64,000 nt of DNA from an uncultured Draconibacterium sp. Lineage in GTDB: Bacteria > Bacteroidota > Bacteroidia > Bacteroidales > Prolixibacteraceae. The first letter of the stretch is position 1; each line of letters starts with the position of its first letter. Where the stretch lies: NCBI RefSeq assembly GCF_963677565.1, contig NZ_OY781981.1, forward strand, positions 2,653,001 through 2,717,000. The letters are read 5' to 3'. Made by a program: the position numbers and the translations under genes. The notes below the pieces were generated by a model that ran no database searches, was not told the DNA's origin, and saw only the letters and a program-made list of their open reading frames with translations. Positions 1-9,160 of the stretch are shown here, piece after piece.

Positions 1-2
1 CG

Positions 3-578
3 CAGGAGCTTGAATCGTTTATTCATACTATCGTTGCCAATTCAGAAAATCCGTATGTTGGGCTTTATGCCTTGTATCATATTGAGGATAAGGAAACCGA
101 CTTTTTAAGAAACAGCGAATTTTATTTTAATTTTCAAAAACGACTTGAAGAAGAACTTTCGGTAACACCATATACTGAGGCTTACTCGGAGCTTTTAGAT
201 GAACTTATCGGCTTTCGTGTATTTGTATGCGAAATGCCCGGAGTACAACCCAAATGGAAAGATTGGATGATGATAATTGAAGCTGTTATTATTTTCGTTC
301 TGATTGTCATTTTGTATGGTTTTTACCGGCAATTGCAGAAAATACGTGACCGGGAAAACAATCCTGTTAACAATATGAAATCCCTTTATGATGGATTAAC
401 CCTAAAACAACAGGAAATATTGGGTCTTCTGGTTGAAGGAAAGACCAACAAGGAAATAGCACAAGAACTCTTTGTTGAATTAAGTACAGTGAAGACGCAT
501 ATTAATAACATATACAGGCAGTTAAATGTGTCTACCCGTAAAGATGCAGTCGACTTTTATCGCTCGATAAAAAGGTAA
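3..578 (+). CDS. LuxR-type HTH regulator with a membrane segment (5' end missing)
   Basis: The reading frame is open from the first bases of the window to the TAA at 576-578, so the true start lies upstream. The visible part shows a helical region, then one hydrophobic segment (IIEAVIIFVLIVILYGFY, about nt 273-327), then a charged linker and a C-terminal LuxR/GerE-type helix-turn-helix (LTLKQQEILGLL, then TNKEIAQELF and STVKTHINNIYRQL). In Bacteroidota this layout, with an N-terminal TPR or sensor region, one membrane helix and a cytoplasmic LuxR HTH, is common for membrane-anchored transcription regulators. The N-terminal domain is not visible, so the signal sensed is unknown. The gene lies 185 bp upstream of dsbD on the same strand. 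A palindrome just after its stop may be an operator or terminator. Confidence 0.8.
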   Translation, partial: QELESFIHTIVANSENPYVGLYALYHIEDKETDFLRNSEFYFNFQKRLEEELSVTPYTEAYSELLDELIGFRVFVCEMPGVQPKWKDWMMIIEAVIIFVLIVILYGFYRQLQKIRDRENNPVNNMKSLYDGLTLKQQEILGLLVEGKTNKEIAQELFVELSTVKTHINNIYRQLNVSTRKDAVDFYRSIKR

Positions 579-579
579 G

Positions 580-602
580 AATAGGGGGTCTAGACCCTAT
601 TT
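580..602. promoter_or_regulatory. palindrome between the LuxR-type gene and dsbD
   Basis: GGGTCTAGACCC at 586-597 is a perfect 12-bp palindrome, extended by ATA/TAT arms with one bulged G. It starts a few bases after the LuxR-type stop codon. No T-tract follows, so an operator is as likely as a weak terminator. A CCCCGTCTAAG segment just downstream (607-617) partly repeats half of it. Confidence 0.3.
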
Positions 603-763
603 CAAACCCCGTCTAAGTACTTTTTGTTAAACTGATTAATCAATTTTATTGTTATCACTTTTAGTTTTGTATAATCCAATAACGTTTGGATAAAGGCATC
701 ACAAGAATGCCTCGATTAAAAAACTAAAAGTAAATCACTAGTTTATTTTCAAAAACAAGAGCA

Positions 764-2692
764 ATGAAACGAATACTTTTTGCTGTTTTTCTACTCACAA
801 CATCGCTACTGGCATCTTCACAAATTGTAGAACCAGTAAAGTGGAGTTTTTCACAAAACAAAATATCTGATAACGAGTTTGAACTGGTATTCACCGCAAA
901 AATGGAAGAAGGTTGGCACATGTATTCAACCGATCTGCCGGAAGGTGGCCCGATAAAAACCAGTTTCTATTTCGAAAATATTGAAAATGCGGAGTTAGTA
1001 GGAGAGCCACTGCCAAATAAGGAAGTGACTGAAGAATTTGACCAGTCATTCCAAATGGATCTGCGATGGTTTGAAGAAGAGGTATCTTTTACGCAAAAAG
1101 TAAAGGTTACAGGTACCGGTACTGTTGGAGGTTACGTAGAGTTTATGAGTTGTAACGACGAAACCTGCACGCCGCCGATGGATGCTGAATTCTCTTTTGA
1201 ATTAGCTGGAGGAACCCAACAAACTGCCGATGCCGGAACAATGGACAACAGCAGCAATAGAAATTACTGGAGTATTTTCTTTCTTGCATTTTTAGGCGGA
1301 TTAGCAGCATTGTTAACTCCGTGTGTTTTTCCAATGATTCCAATGACAGTAAGCTTTTTTACCAAACAGAGTAAGACAAAAGCCAAAGGAATCAGAAACG
1401 GAATCTGGTATGGAATATCGATTATTCTTATTTATGTGATATTAGGAACAGTTGTTACCGCAGCGTTTGGGGCAGAGAGCTTAAACAGTCTTTCTACCAA
1501 TCCTTGGTTTAACCTGTTTTTTGCACTGCTTCTGTTTGTATTTGCCTTTTCTTTCATGGGGGCATTTGAAATTGTATTACCCAGCAGCTGGGTAAATGCA
1601 GTCGATAAAAAAGCCGACAAAGGAGGATTGTTGGGAATATTCTTTATGGCTTTTGCACTGGCACTGGTTTCATTCTCGTGCACCGGGCCAATTGTTGGAG
1701 CTTTGATTGTTGAAGCTGCACGAAGTGGTGGTCTTGCACCCGTAGTCGGAATGTTAGGATTCTCGCTGGCACTTGCAATTCCATTTGCATTGTTTGCAGC
1801 TTTCCCGGGATGGTTAAACTCGCTGCCAAAATCGGGCGGTTGGTTGAATTCTGTAAAAGTTGTTTTAGGCTTCCTTGAATTTGCTTTTGCGTTCAAATTC
1901 TTATCGATTGCCGATATGGTTCTTGATCTGCATATTTTGGAGCGCGAAGTATACATCGCTATCTGGATCGCCATTTTCTTAGGACTGGCACTTTATCTGT
2001 GGGGCAAAATTAAATTGCCACACGACTCGCCAACAACACATTTGCCGGTTTCGCGTTTTATTCTCGGAACAATGGTATTTGCCTTTGTAATTTATATGAT
2101 ACCCGGTTTGTGGGGCGCACCGGTGAAACTGATCAGTGGTTTTCCGCCTCCGGTTGATTATGCCGAATCGCCATTAGGTGTTGGACGTACACAGCCAGCC
2201 GGAGCTGTTGCTACAGGACATTCGTCGGGAACAATGGCTGCCGGCATGCACATTGGCCCGCACGGAATTCCATTGTTCGACGATTATGAAAAAGCACTGG
2301 CACACGCCAAAGAAACAGGAAAACCATTATTAATAGATTTTACCGGGAAAGGTTGTACCAATTGCCGGAAAATGGAGGATAATGTTTGGGTAGAGCAGGA
2401 AGTGAAAAATATGTTTCTGGAAGATTTTGTGGTTGTGTCGCTGTACGTTGATTTGAAAACCAAGTTGCCTGAAGAGGAACAATATGTTTCGGAAACAACC
2501 GGACGAAAAGTGAGAACAATTGGAAACAAATGGACCGATTTTCAGATAACAAGATACAACAGAAATACGCAACCGTATTATGTGATATTGGATAACAATG
2601 AAAAAGAATTGGTAGATGGTTACGGATACGATCCGGATGCCGATGATTTTATTGAATGGCTGAACAGCGGATTAACGGAATACAAAAAATAA
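764..2692 (+). CDS. dsbD: thiol:disulfide interchange protein DsbD
   Basis: The 642-aa protein has the full three-part DsbD layout. A signal peptide (residues 1-19) is followed by an N-terminal periplasmic domain of the DsbD-alpha/DsbC-corrector type with C130 and C135 (MSCNDETC). Next come about eight membrane helices (about 168-460) with one cysteine after a TP motif (LLTPCVFP, C187) and another in FSCTGP (C306). The C-terminal thioredoxin-like domain carries CTNC (C531/C534). Known family role: moving electrons from cytoplasmic thioredoxin across the inner membrane to periplasmic substrates such as cytochrome c maturation and disulfide isomerases. All expected redox cysteines are present. 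A paralogue of the N-terminal domain follows 13 bp downstream, probably in the same operon. Confidence 0.93.
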   Translation: MKRILFAVFLLTTSLLASSQIVEPVKWSFSQNKISDNEFELVFTAKMEEGWHMYSTDLPEGGPIKTSFYFENIENAELVGEPLPNKEVTEEFDQSFQMDLRWFEEEVSFTQKVKVTGTGTVGGYVEFMSCNDETCTPPMDAEFSFELAGGTQQTADAGTMDNSSNRNYWSIFFLAFLGGLAALLTPCVFPMIPMTVSFFTKQSKTKAKGIRNGIWYGISIILIYVILGTVVTAAFGAESLNSLSTNPWFNLFFALLLFVFAFSFMGAFEIVLPSSWVNAVDKKADKGGLLGIFFMAFALALVSFSCTGPIVGALIVEAARSGGLAPVVGMLGFSLALAIPFALFAAFPGWLNSLPKSGGWLNSVKVVLGFLEFAFAFKFLSIADMVLDLHILEREVYIAIWIAIFLGLALYLWGKIKLPHDSPTTHLPVSRFILGTMVFAFVIYMIPGLWGAPVKLISGFPPPVDYAESPLGVGRTQPAGAVATGHSSGTMAAGMHIGPHGIPLFDDYEKALAHAKETGKPLLIDFTGKGCTNCRKMEDNVWVEQEVKNMFLEDFVVVSLYVDLKTKLPEEEQYVSETTGRKVRTIGNKWTDFQITRYNRNTQPYYVILDNNEKELVDGYGYDPDADDFIEWLNSGLTEYKK

Positions 2693-2705
2693 AAAATACA
2701 AACTG

Positions 2706-3158
2706 ATGAAGAAGCTAATTTTCTTTCTGGGATTTATTGCTATTGCAGCAATGTCTCAGGCACAAATGATGGAGCCCGTAAAATGGGATATTGAAGTGAA
2801 ACCATTAAAAGGTGGTAATCAGTATGAGATTGTTGCTACGGCAAAAATCGATATGGGATTTAAACTTTATGGTGTAAATATGGAGGATGGTGGTCCGGTA
2901 AAAACTTCATTCAATTTCGAGACACTTGAAAACTGTAAGGAGTTCGGAAAAGCTGTTGAAGTTACGCCATCGCATACCATGCAAGATAAGTTATTCGACA
3001 TGGAAGTAACTTATTTTAAAGGCGAGGCAGTGATTTCGCATAAAGTATGGGTAACTGAAAAACCTGCAAAGGTTGCTGGTTACATCCAGTGGATGAGTTG
3101 TAACGATGAAATGTGTACACCTCCAACCGATGAAGAATTTGAGTTTGTGATCGAGTAA
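2706..3158 (+). CDS. secreted DsbD N-terminal-domain-like protein
   Basis: This 150-aa protein has a signal peptide (about 1-19, ending SQA) and then a single domain closely resembling the N-terminal periplasmic domain of the upstream DsbD. Shared points are the MEPVKW opening, the GGPVKTSF(N)F motif and WMSCNDEMCTPP with two cysteines. It lies 13 bp after dsbD and is probably cotranscribed, with a strong terminator after it. It looks like a duplicated free-standing copy of the DsbD electron-acceptor domain. By analogy it may accept electrons from the DsbD membrane domain and pass them to separate periplasmic targets; that role is inference. Confidence 0.8.
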   Translation: MKKLIFFLGFIAIAAMSQAQMMEPVKWDIEVKPLKGGNQYEIVATAKIDMGFKLYGVNMEDGGPVKTSFNFETLENCKEFGKAVEVTPSHTMQDKLFDMEVTYFKGEAVISHKVWVTEKPAKVAGYIQWMSCNDEMCTPPTDEEFEFVIE

Positions 3159-3200
3159 AATCGTTTGCTATTCAGATATTTTTAAAGTAAAAACTGCACT

Positions 3201-3235
3201 AAGGCCGGGAGCGAAAGTTTCCGGCCTTTTTTTTT
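3201..3235 (+). terminator. rho-independent terminator of the dsbD operon
   Basis: AAGGCCGG (3201-3208) pairs with CCGGCCTT (3221-3228) around a 12-nt loop, followed by a run of nine T. It lies 42 bp after the last gene of the dsbD operon. Confidence 0.9.
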
Positions 3236-3350
3236 GGTAAGCAGTAAAAAACTTTATGGTTAAGGGTTAGTCCAGCGGGTTTATCACTTAACTAATCCCG
3301 GCATTAATCCGGAGGTTAAGCATTTAGCTTTTAATCAGTATTGTTGAAAA

Positions 3351-3386
3351 AAGAAAGTCCATGATAATGAAATCATGGACTTTCTT
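3351..3386 (-). terminator. terminator of the M16 peptidase gene
   Basis: A perfect 15-bp stem (3351-3365 with 3372-3386) surrounds a 6-nt loop. Read on the minus strand it is followed by a T-rich tract (TTTC after the stem), just past the stop of the M16 peptidase gene. Confidence 0.8.
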
Positions 3387-3405
3387 ATATCTTAACTTTT
3401 TTGAT

Positions 3406-6218
3406 CTATTCTGCTTTTTTCGGTAAGAAAACCACATCTACCACATCGGCATCGGTATAAAATGCTTTAGCGAATTTCTGAACCTGTGCGGTATTCAACT
3501 CTTCTAAAATGTTATCGAAGTTTTCTGCTGCATCGGTATTAAATCCGTGGTAATAGTCGTTGTAAAGTGCATTCAGCCAGTAGTTGTTATGTTCTTTTGC
3601 CTGATCGCGTTCTTTTTTCATATTCAAAATAACTTTGTCGAGATCTTCCTGAGTAGGGCCTTCTGCAACAATCTTTTCAATTTCACGGAAAATGATTGAT
3701 TTCAGATAATCAGCTTTTTCAGGATCGGTATCAAACGAAATTTGCAGTGTTTTCCGCTCGTATGGAAACTGGTTCGACGATGAGCCAACGCCAACACCGT
3801 AAGTGCCTCCTTCTTTTTCACGTACTTCTTCGGTGTAACGTAATTGTAGGATCGCTTTTAATACATCCAGTTCGACATTGCTAACAGGTTTATAAGCCAG
3901 TTCTTTACGAATAAGAATAATTACTGTTCCTTTTTCGGTTTGTAATGGCACTTCAATTTTCTTTTCTGTAATTCCCTTCGGAATCCTTACTTTATGGTCT
4001 ACCCACTGTTCTTCACCCGGCAAGTCTTTTAACGATCCGATGTATTTTGCAGCCATTTCTTTTGCTACATCTTCTTCGATGTTACCAACAATAAAGAAGG
4101 TGAAATCGCCTGCATCTTTGAAACGCTCGTTATAAAGTGCTTCCATTTGTGCGAAATTGATCTCATCGAACATTTCTGCAGTAGTCAGCTTTGTTCGCTC
4201 GTTGTAATCAGTTGCAATTAGCTGGAGCGAATCGCTCATAATTTTTTGCGGATTGTTTGCCATATTTTGCAAGTACGCGACGTAGCGGCTTTTTAGTGCT
4301 TCGTAAGCTTCTTCATCAAAACGAGGATTATTGAATTGCAGGTAAAGCAACTGCATCATTGTTTCAAAATCTTTGGGTGTACTGCTACCGTTAAATCCTT
4401 CGGTAAGATCTCCCAGGCTGGTTGCCACCGAGGCTGTTTTTCCGGTCAGTACTTTGCGCAAAGCAATGGCGTCGAATTCGCCAACACCAAACGATCCGAT
4501 GAACTGAGGTAGCATGTCGGCGGCGTAAAGGTCGTTTGTTCCCAATAACGAAGTTCCTCCCGGACTGTATGCGCGTAATGAAACCTGATCTTTTTCGTAG
4601 TCGGCATGTTTAAATACTACCGTTGTGTTATTGCTTAGCTTCCACTCAACAGCATCCAAATCATCCAGTTTTTTTGATGAAACAACTTCTGCTCCCGGTA
4701 GTTCTCCTTCAATTAGCGAGGCGGCTTCAGCAGTGTCTTCATATGGATCGATAGTTGAATTTTCAACATCTTCCAAAATCGCTAGTGCTTCGTCTTTTGT
4801 AAGGTGTTCAACGCCACTATTTGGCCCGGTAATTACCATTACACGGTTTTTGTCAACTATCATATCTGTAGCCAGTTTGTTTACATCCGCCAGGGTAATT
4901 GTTTCCAATATTGCCTGTCCGAATTGCCAGTCAAACTCGGCATCAGTAAGTGGTTCGCCTTCCAGAAAGTAGTTTTGAATACCACTTACATATTGATCGT
5001 TACTGATTTTGTCGCGTTGTTTATAGGCACTTTCCATCGAGGTGAGCAGGTTTACTTTGGCACGGTTCAATTCGCCTTCCGTAAAACCATGGCGAACGAT
5101 ACGTTGTGCTTCGGTATAAATAGCTTTTAAACCTTCGTCTTCTTTGTTTGGATTGGCAGTTGCCGAAATATATGCAGCATCGTAGCCTCTTACAAACCCA
5201 CTAACCTGAACGCTTCCGTTAATAAATGGAGGATCTCCTTTTTGAAGTAGTTCTGAAATTCGTTCGTTGCTCATTTGATTTAGAAGTGTCGCAATGTAAT
5301 CATCGCGTAAATAGCCAATGTTTTTGTCTTCGCGTGGCGTGGCTTTGTGTTTAATGTAAATTGAAATGCTTGAGTTTGTGGCTTCTTCGTCGGTTGCCAA
5401 TACAAATTTAGTTTCGTCGTGTTCCGGTATTTCGAAAATAGGGCGAGGCTGTGGATTTTCAACGGCCGGTATTTTCGAGAACAAATCTTTTACTTTTTCT
5501 TCTACCTGGTCAACGTCGATATCGCCAACTATAGCAATAGCCTGCAAATCGGTACGGTACCAGTCGTGGTAAAAACTACGTAAGGTTTCAGGATCGAAGT
5601 TTTTGATGATATCCAGATCGCCAATCACATCGCGTTCCGCCCATTTCGATCCTTCAAAAACTATAGGGAACCATTGGCTGCGCATTCTGAAACCGGCATT
5701 TCTACGTGTTCTCCACTCTTCAGAAATAACACCGCGTTCCAAATCTATTTCCTCTTCGGTTAATAACAGGTAGTTCGACCAGTCGTTAAGCACCAAAAGG
5801 CACGAATCAATAAGACCTTCGCGGGTAGCAGGTACATCGCTTAGGTTATAAACCGTTTCGTTAAAAGCGGTGTAAGCGTTTATATTACGACCGAAAGCGA
5901 CACCGTTTTTTCCAGGTAATCCAGAAAACCTTTTCCCGGGTAGTGCTCGGTTCCGTTAAAAGCCATGTGCTCGAGAAAGTGAGCCAGACCGTTTTGATTA
6001 TCATTTTCGAGCAGGGCACCAACATTTTGAATCATATAGAAACTTACACGTTCTTTTGGCTCCTCGTTATGACGGATAAAATAAGTCATTCCGTTTTCCA
6101 GTTTCCCGGTTCTGATAGCGGGATCAATCGGAGCCTTTTGTTTGAGCATGTCTTGTGCTGACACAAAAATTGGGGCAACTAGTAAAAATGCCAGCATCGA
6201 TAAAACAAATTTTTTCAT
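3406..6218 (-). pseudogene. M16 (insulinase/pitrilysin-type) zinc peptidase, interrupted by a frameshift
   Basis: The minus-strand frame starts at 6218 with a signal peptide (ends VSAQ) and carries the inverse zinc motif HFLEH within NGLAHFLEHMAFNGTEH. It runs out of frame near 5880, while the rest of the protein continues in another frame from about 5910 down to 3406. The break is at a run of six A (minus strand; T-run 5906-5911). One extra A restores LEKNGVAFGRNINAYT and a single product of about 937 aa, the usual size of Bacteroidota M16 peptidases with two M16 core and two M16_C domains. Known role: periplasmic zinc metallopeptidase. The lesion may be a real mutation, homopolymer slippage or a sequencing error; the absence of any other lesion argues against an old pseudogene. 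Confidence 0.85.
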
Positions 6219-6409
6219 ATTTTCTTTTTTGTAGTTCGTAATTGAACTGTGTTTGAATTTAAGTTCTAACCTGTGAGTATAGTATTAACAAGTGAAATTA
6301 CAGAAAGGATGAAAATAGTAATTAATTTTTTGCTCCTGTAATTTTAGAAGACAAGAAAATGGGATAATTTTAAGAGTTGAATTTTGAAAACGTGACAAAC
6401 GCAACGATC

Positions 6410-7033
6410 ATGGAAAACAAGCAAATTATATTTTGGAACGTTGATACTCAGGTTGATTTTGTAGAACCTGATGGGAAGTTATACGTTTCCGGAGCAGAAA
6501 AACTAAAACCGATTTGGGAACAATTGACTGATTTAGCGAAAGAAAAGGGGATTAGCGTGGTAAATACTGCCGATTTTCATTATCCGGAGTCGGCAGAACT
6601 TTCAGATAAACCGGACTTTGTAAACACTTTCCCGCAGCATTGTATGGCAAATACTCCCGGAGCAGAATATGTTGCTGAAACGCAGCCGGAAAATCCGGTG
6701 GTATTTAACTGGGATAACGATTACGATACTTTTGATTCTGTTAGAGAGGAAAGAAATACAATTATTAGAAAAGATGCGTTTGATGTGTTTGTGGGAAATC
6801 CGTACACGGATAATATTCTTAAAATTCTTTCACCTAAAATAGTTGTGGTTTACGGTGTAACCACCAATGTTTGTGTAAACGATGCAGTGGTTGGCCTGTC
6901 GAAAAGGATGAAGCGTGTTATCGTTTTGGAGGATGCAATTAAGGAACTTCCAAATATTCCTTTGCCTTTTGATGATTGGGAAAAACTGGGCATTGAAATG
7001 ATGACTTTCGAGGATTTCGCAGCTAAACTTTAA
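6410..7033 (+). CDS. isochorismatase-family / nicotinamidase-like cysteine hydrolase
   Basis: The preferred start is the ATG at 6410 (207 aa); an upstream in-frame TTG at 6377 would add 11 residues with no family support. The N-terminal VDTQVDFV holds the catalytic Asp. DFH followed by a later His (FPQHC) matches the metal-binding residues of nicotinamidases. The IIRKDAFDVF segment provides the Lys, and GVTTNVCVNDAV provides the nucleophilic Cys. The family hydrolyses nicotinamide or related amides; PncA-type NAD salvage is the most likely role, but substrate cannot be read from sequence alone. It is divergent from the M16 gene and stands alone, ending in a palindromic element and a terminator. 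Confidence 0.8.
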   Translation: MENKQIIFWNVDTQVDFVEPDGKLYVSGAEKLKPIWEQLTDLAKEKGISVVNTADFHYPESAELSDKPDFVNTFPQHCMANTPGAEYVAETQPENPVVFNWDNDYDTFDSVREERNTIIRKDAFDVFVGNPYTDNILKILSPKIVVVYGVTTNVCVNDAVVGLSKRMKRVIVLEDAIKELPNIPLPFDDWEKLGIEMMTFEDFAAKL

Positions 7034-7034
7034 A

Positions 7035-7114
7035 TTGTCATTTCGAAGGAGGAACGACTGAGAAATCTGTCTGATAAAAAAGATACAGATTTCTCACTTT
7101 GTTCGAAATGACAA
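7035..7114. repeat. palindromic GTCATTTCGA-type intergenic repeat
   Basis: TTGTCATTTCGAA (7035-7047) pairs with TTCGAAATGACAA (7102-7114). Inside, TGAGAAATCTGT (7059-7070) pairs with ACAGATTTCTCA (7085-7096). The result is a long interrupted hairpin. To my knowledge similar palindromes with GTCATTTCGA ends and GAGAAATCT cores are dispersed between genes in many Bacteroidota; no second copy is seen in this window. Confidence 0.7.
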
Positions 7115-7118
7115 TAAA

Positions 7119-7149
7119 AAAGAGCCGCTTCTTGAAAAAACGGCTCTTT
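7119..7149. terminator. bidirectional terminator
   Basis: AAAGAGCCG (7119-7127) and CGGCTCTTT (7141-7149) form a 9-bp stem with a 13-nt loop, and A/T runs lie on both sides. It sits between the convergent nicotinamidase-like and aminotransferase genes and can serve both. Confidence 0.8.
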
Positions 7150-7177
7150 CATTATCAACTGTGACTGATCACAGTTT

Positions 7178-8470
7178 TTATTTTTTACAGTCTTTACAAG
7201 CGTTGTAAATACCGTCGAACATTTCTTTTACGTCAGCAGCAGCAACTGCCGAGAAAGCGATTCGTAATACGTTGCCCAATGCAATTAATCCGATTCCGTA
7301 TTTTTTAATCAGTACCTGGCGAACTTCTTCTCCAATCAATCCGTCGGCCAATTGAACACACATGAAGTATCCCGAGTTATAAGGAATCGCTTTGAACCAC
7401 TCCTCGTATTTTTCATCGGTTAATGCTTCTTTTACCGCATCGTAACGTTTTTGCATGATGTGGTATTTAGCCTCTTTCTGCTGTGCATATTCTTCACTCT
7501 CGAATGCAGAAAGCAACAATGATTGCGAAATATTTGCAGCATTGGAAATGTTTCCACGAATGGCACCGGCTGTTTTAGCCTCTAATGCACTATACAATTC
7601 AGCATCTCCACCTTTTATTCCGTAAGTGATGAATCCAACACGGAAACCCCAAACGTAATCTTCTTTTGTTGCACCATCAACTTTTACTGCCAATACGTTT
7701 TCGTGTAACTGGCTTAGTGGCGAGAAGATACTTTCGGTGGCAATTCCTTCTTCATATACCAATCCAAAATAAGCATCGTCGGTAATGGTTACAATTTTGT
7801 TGCCAGCTTCTGCAGCTTTTTTAATTATAGCAACAATTCCATCCTGCTCGTCAACAGTTGGTGTATAACCTGATGGATTGTTCGGGAAGTTAAGAATAAC
7901 AATTTTTTTGCCAATTCCACCTTCGTTAAGTTTTGCTTCAAATGCTTCAAGGTCGAAACCACCGTTTTTAAACAGGTTGAATTTACCAAGAGAACAACCG
8001 TAAGCATTTGTTAAAGTAAGGTTATAGTTACCCCAGAAAAGATCTGGTACGATAATCTCATCTTCAGCATTGGCAAACATATATCCGGCCATGCTAATTC
8101 CGTGTGTAAGCGCATTGGTTACAACGGGAAGACTCAGCTCAACACTTTCCAGTGAAGGATTTTTTTCGTAGATCATAGTTTTCCATTTGGCCCTGATATC
8201 GGGGCGGCCAAAACTTGGCGCATACGGAAAAACCAACGAAGGATCCATATTGATCTTTGAAGCCACAGCTTCCAGTCGCATAGGTGTTCCGTCGTCCTCA
8301 ATTGCGGCTCCAATGGTTGCATTAATCTTAGTTCCCTTTGCTTCAGCAGTTTGTCCTAAAATACCCTTCTTTGGAAAGAAAATATTTTTTCCTCTTTCGG
8401 AAAGCAGTTCAAAAACCGGGGTGCTTTTTGCTTGAATTACGCTGTTAAGTTCAGCAGCCTGTGGATTCAT
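7178..8470 (-). CDS. class I/II pyridoxal-phosphate aminotransferase
   Basis: I chose the ATG at 8470 (430 aa, MNPQAAELNS), 12 codons inside a longer frame whose extra residues (HPNNNRQILLI) look untranslated. The protein has the fold-type I aminotransferase landmarks: ALTHGISMAGYMF near the cofactor phosphate site, NFPNNPSGYTP, the conserved Asp and Tyr in TITDDAYFGLVY, and a Lys in VDGATKEDYVWGFRVG as the probable PLP-binding residue, followed by the WGFRVGF arginine motif. The family transfers amino groups between amino acids and 2-oxo acids. The exact substrate is not clear. It is followed by a bidirectional terminator. Confidence 0.8.
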   Translation of the reverse strand: MNPQAAELNSVIQAKSTPVFELLSERGKNIFFPKKGILGQTAEAKGTKINATIGAAIEDDGTPMRLEAVASKINMDPSLVFPYAPSFGRPDIRAKWKTMIYEKNPSLESVELSLPVVTNALTHGISMAGYMFANAEDEIIVPDLFWGNYNLTLTNAYGCSLGKFNLFKNGGFDLEAFEAKLNEGGIGKKIVILNFPNNPSGYTPTVDEQDGIVAIIKKAAEAGNKIVTITDDAYFGLVYEEGIATESIFSPLSQLHENVLAVKVDGATKEDYVWGFRVGFITYGIKGGDAELYSALEAKTAGAIRGNISNAANISQSLLLSAFESEEYAQQKEAKYHIMQKRYDAVKEALTDEKYEEWFKAIPYNSGYFMCVQLADGLIGEEVRQVLIKKYGIGLIALGNVLRIAFSAVAAADVKEMFDGIYNACKDCKK

Positions 8471-8631
8471 AATCAATAAAATTTGTCTGTTATTATTTGG
8501 GTGCAAGATAGGAAAAGCCCTAATTAAAAGCGAGGTTTTGTTAACAAGTTGATTTCATTTTTTATAAATAGCTAACATATTGAAAGTGGCGATGCCGGAG
8601 AGAAATGAAATCAAGGAAAAATTGGACCAAA

Positions 8632-9051
8632 TTACATTGATCGAACTGCACCAACCACAACAAAGAATCCGAACAGCGCAACCAGGCTTGCAATAACGAT
8701 AAATAAACGATTGCGTTTCTTATTCAGCCAGTCGAGAATCATTGCCACCAATGCTAATACCGACGAACCAATAAAACATAAATATGCCGGTAAAAGTTGA
8801 GCTTCAATGGGAGCCTCGTTCAAAATCTCGTCATTCAGCTCTTCACTCATTACTTCTTCCGGAGTTAGATATTTTCCCGGAGCAAGATAATCGCCAAGAA
8901 TTACATATAATGAAAACAGACCAAGTGCAATAAAAAATGCCAGACCAATCAGCCGAAATGCTTTCTTATTTTCTACCCAACCATAAACTATTCCAAAAAG
9001 TGCTGCAAAAACAATCCATTGCGGAAATGTATAAAGAAATACGTCAGTCAT
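8632..9051 (-). CDS. small integral membrane protein of unknown function
   Basis: The 139-aa protein has about four hydrophobic helices (about residues 8-25, 32-50, 88-106 and 117-136). An acidic loop of about 30 residues lies between the second and third (EEVMSEELNDEI). I do not recognise a family. It starts divergently from the HAD phosphatase gene 110 bp away and is in the same direction as the aminotransferase gene, from which it is separated by about 160 bp. Confidence 0.65.
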   Translation of the reverse strand: MTDVFLYTFPQWIVFAALFGIVYGWVENKKAFRLIGLAFFIALGLFSLYVILGDYLAPGKYLTPEEVMSEELNDEILNEAPIEAQLLPAYLCFIGSSVLALVAMILDWLNKKRNRLFIVIASLVALFGFFVVVGAVRSM

Positions 9052-9110
9052 CGATTATTAAATTAACTGAAACAAAGGTTAAAATTTTTCTTAAAGGTAA
9101 AAAGCCTTTT

Positions 9111-9140
9111 CTGTACACAAACAGTAAAAGCTTATTTTCG
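9111..9140 (+). promoter_or_regulatory. candidate promoter of the HAD phosphatase gene
   Basis: TATTTTCG (9133-9140) matches the Bacteroidota -7 element TAnnTTTG with one mismatch. CTG at 9111-9113, exactly 19 bp upstream, matches the -33 TTG with one mismatch. The predicted transcript starts about 15 bp before the ATG at 9161. Confidence 0.45.
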
Positions 9141-9160
9141 CACATAATTAAAAGAAAACA

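Noticed and set aside
1432..1974. 180-aa open frame on the minus strand inside dsbD
   Set aside because: It lies fully opposite the well-supported dsbD membrane domain, has low-complexity composition and no family features.
5906..5911. Programmed -1 frameshift in the M16 gene
   Set aside because: The A-run could allow slippage, but no stimulating structure is evident and this peptidase family normally has one uninterrupted frame. A lesion or sequencing error is simpler.
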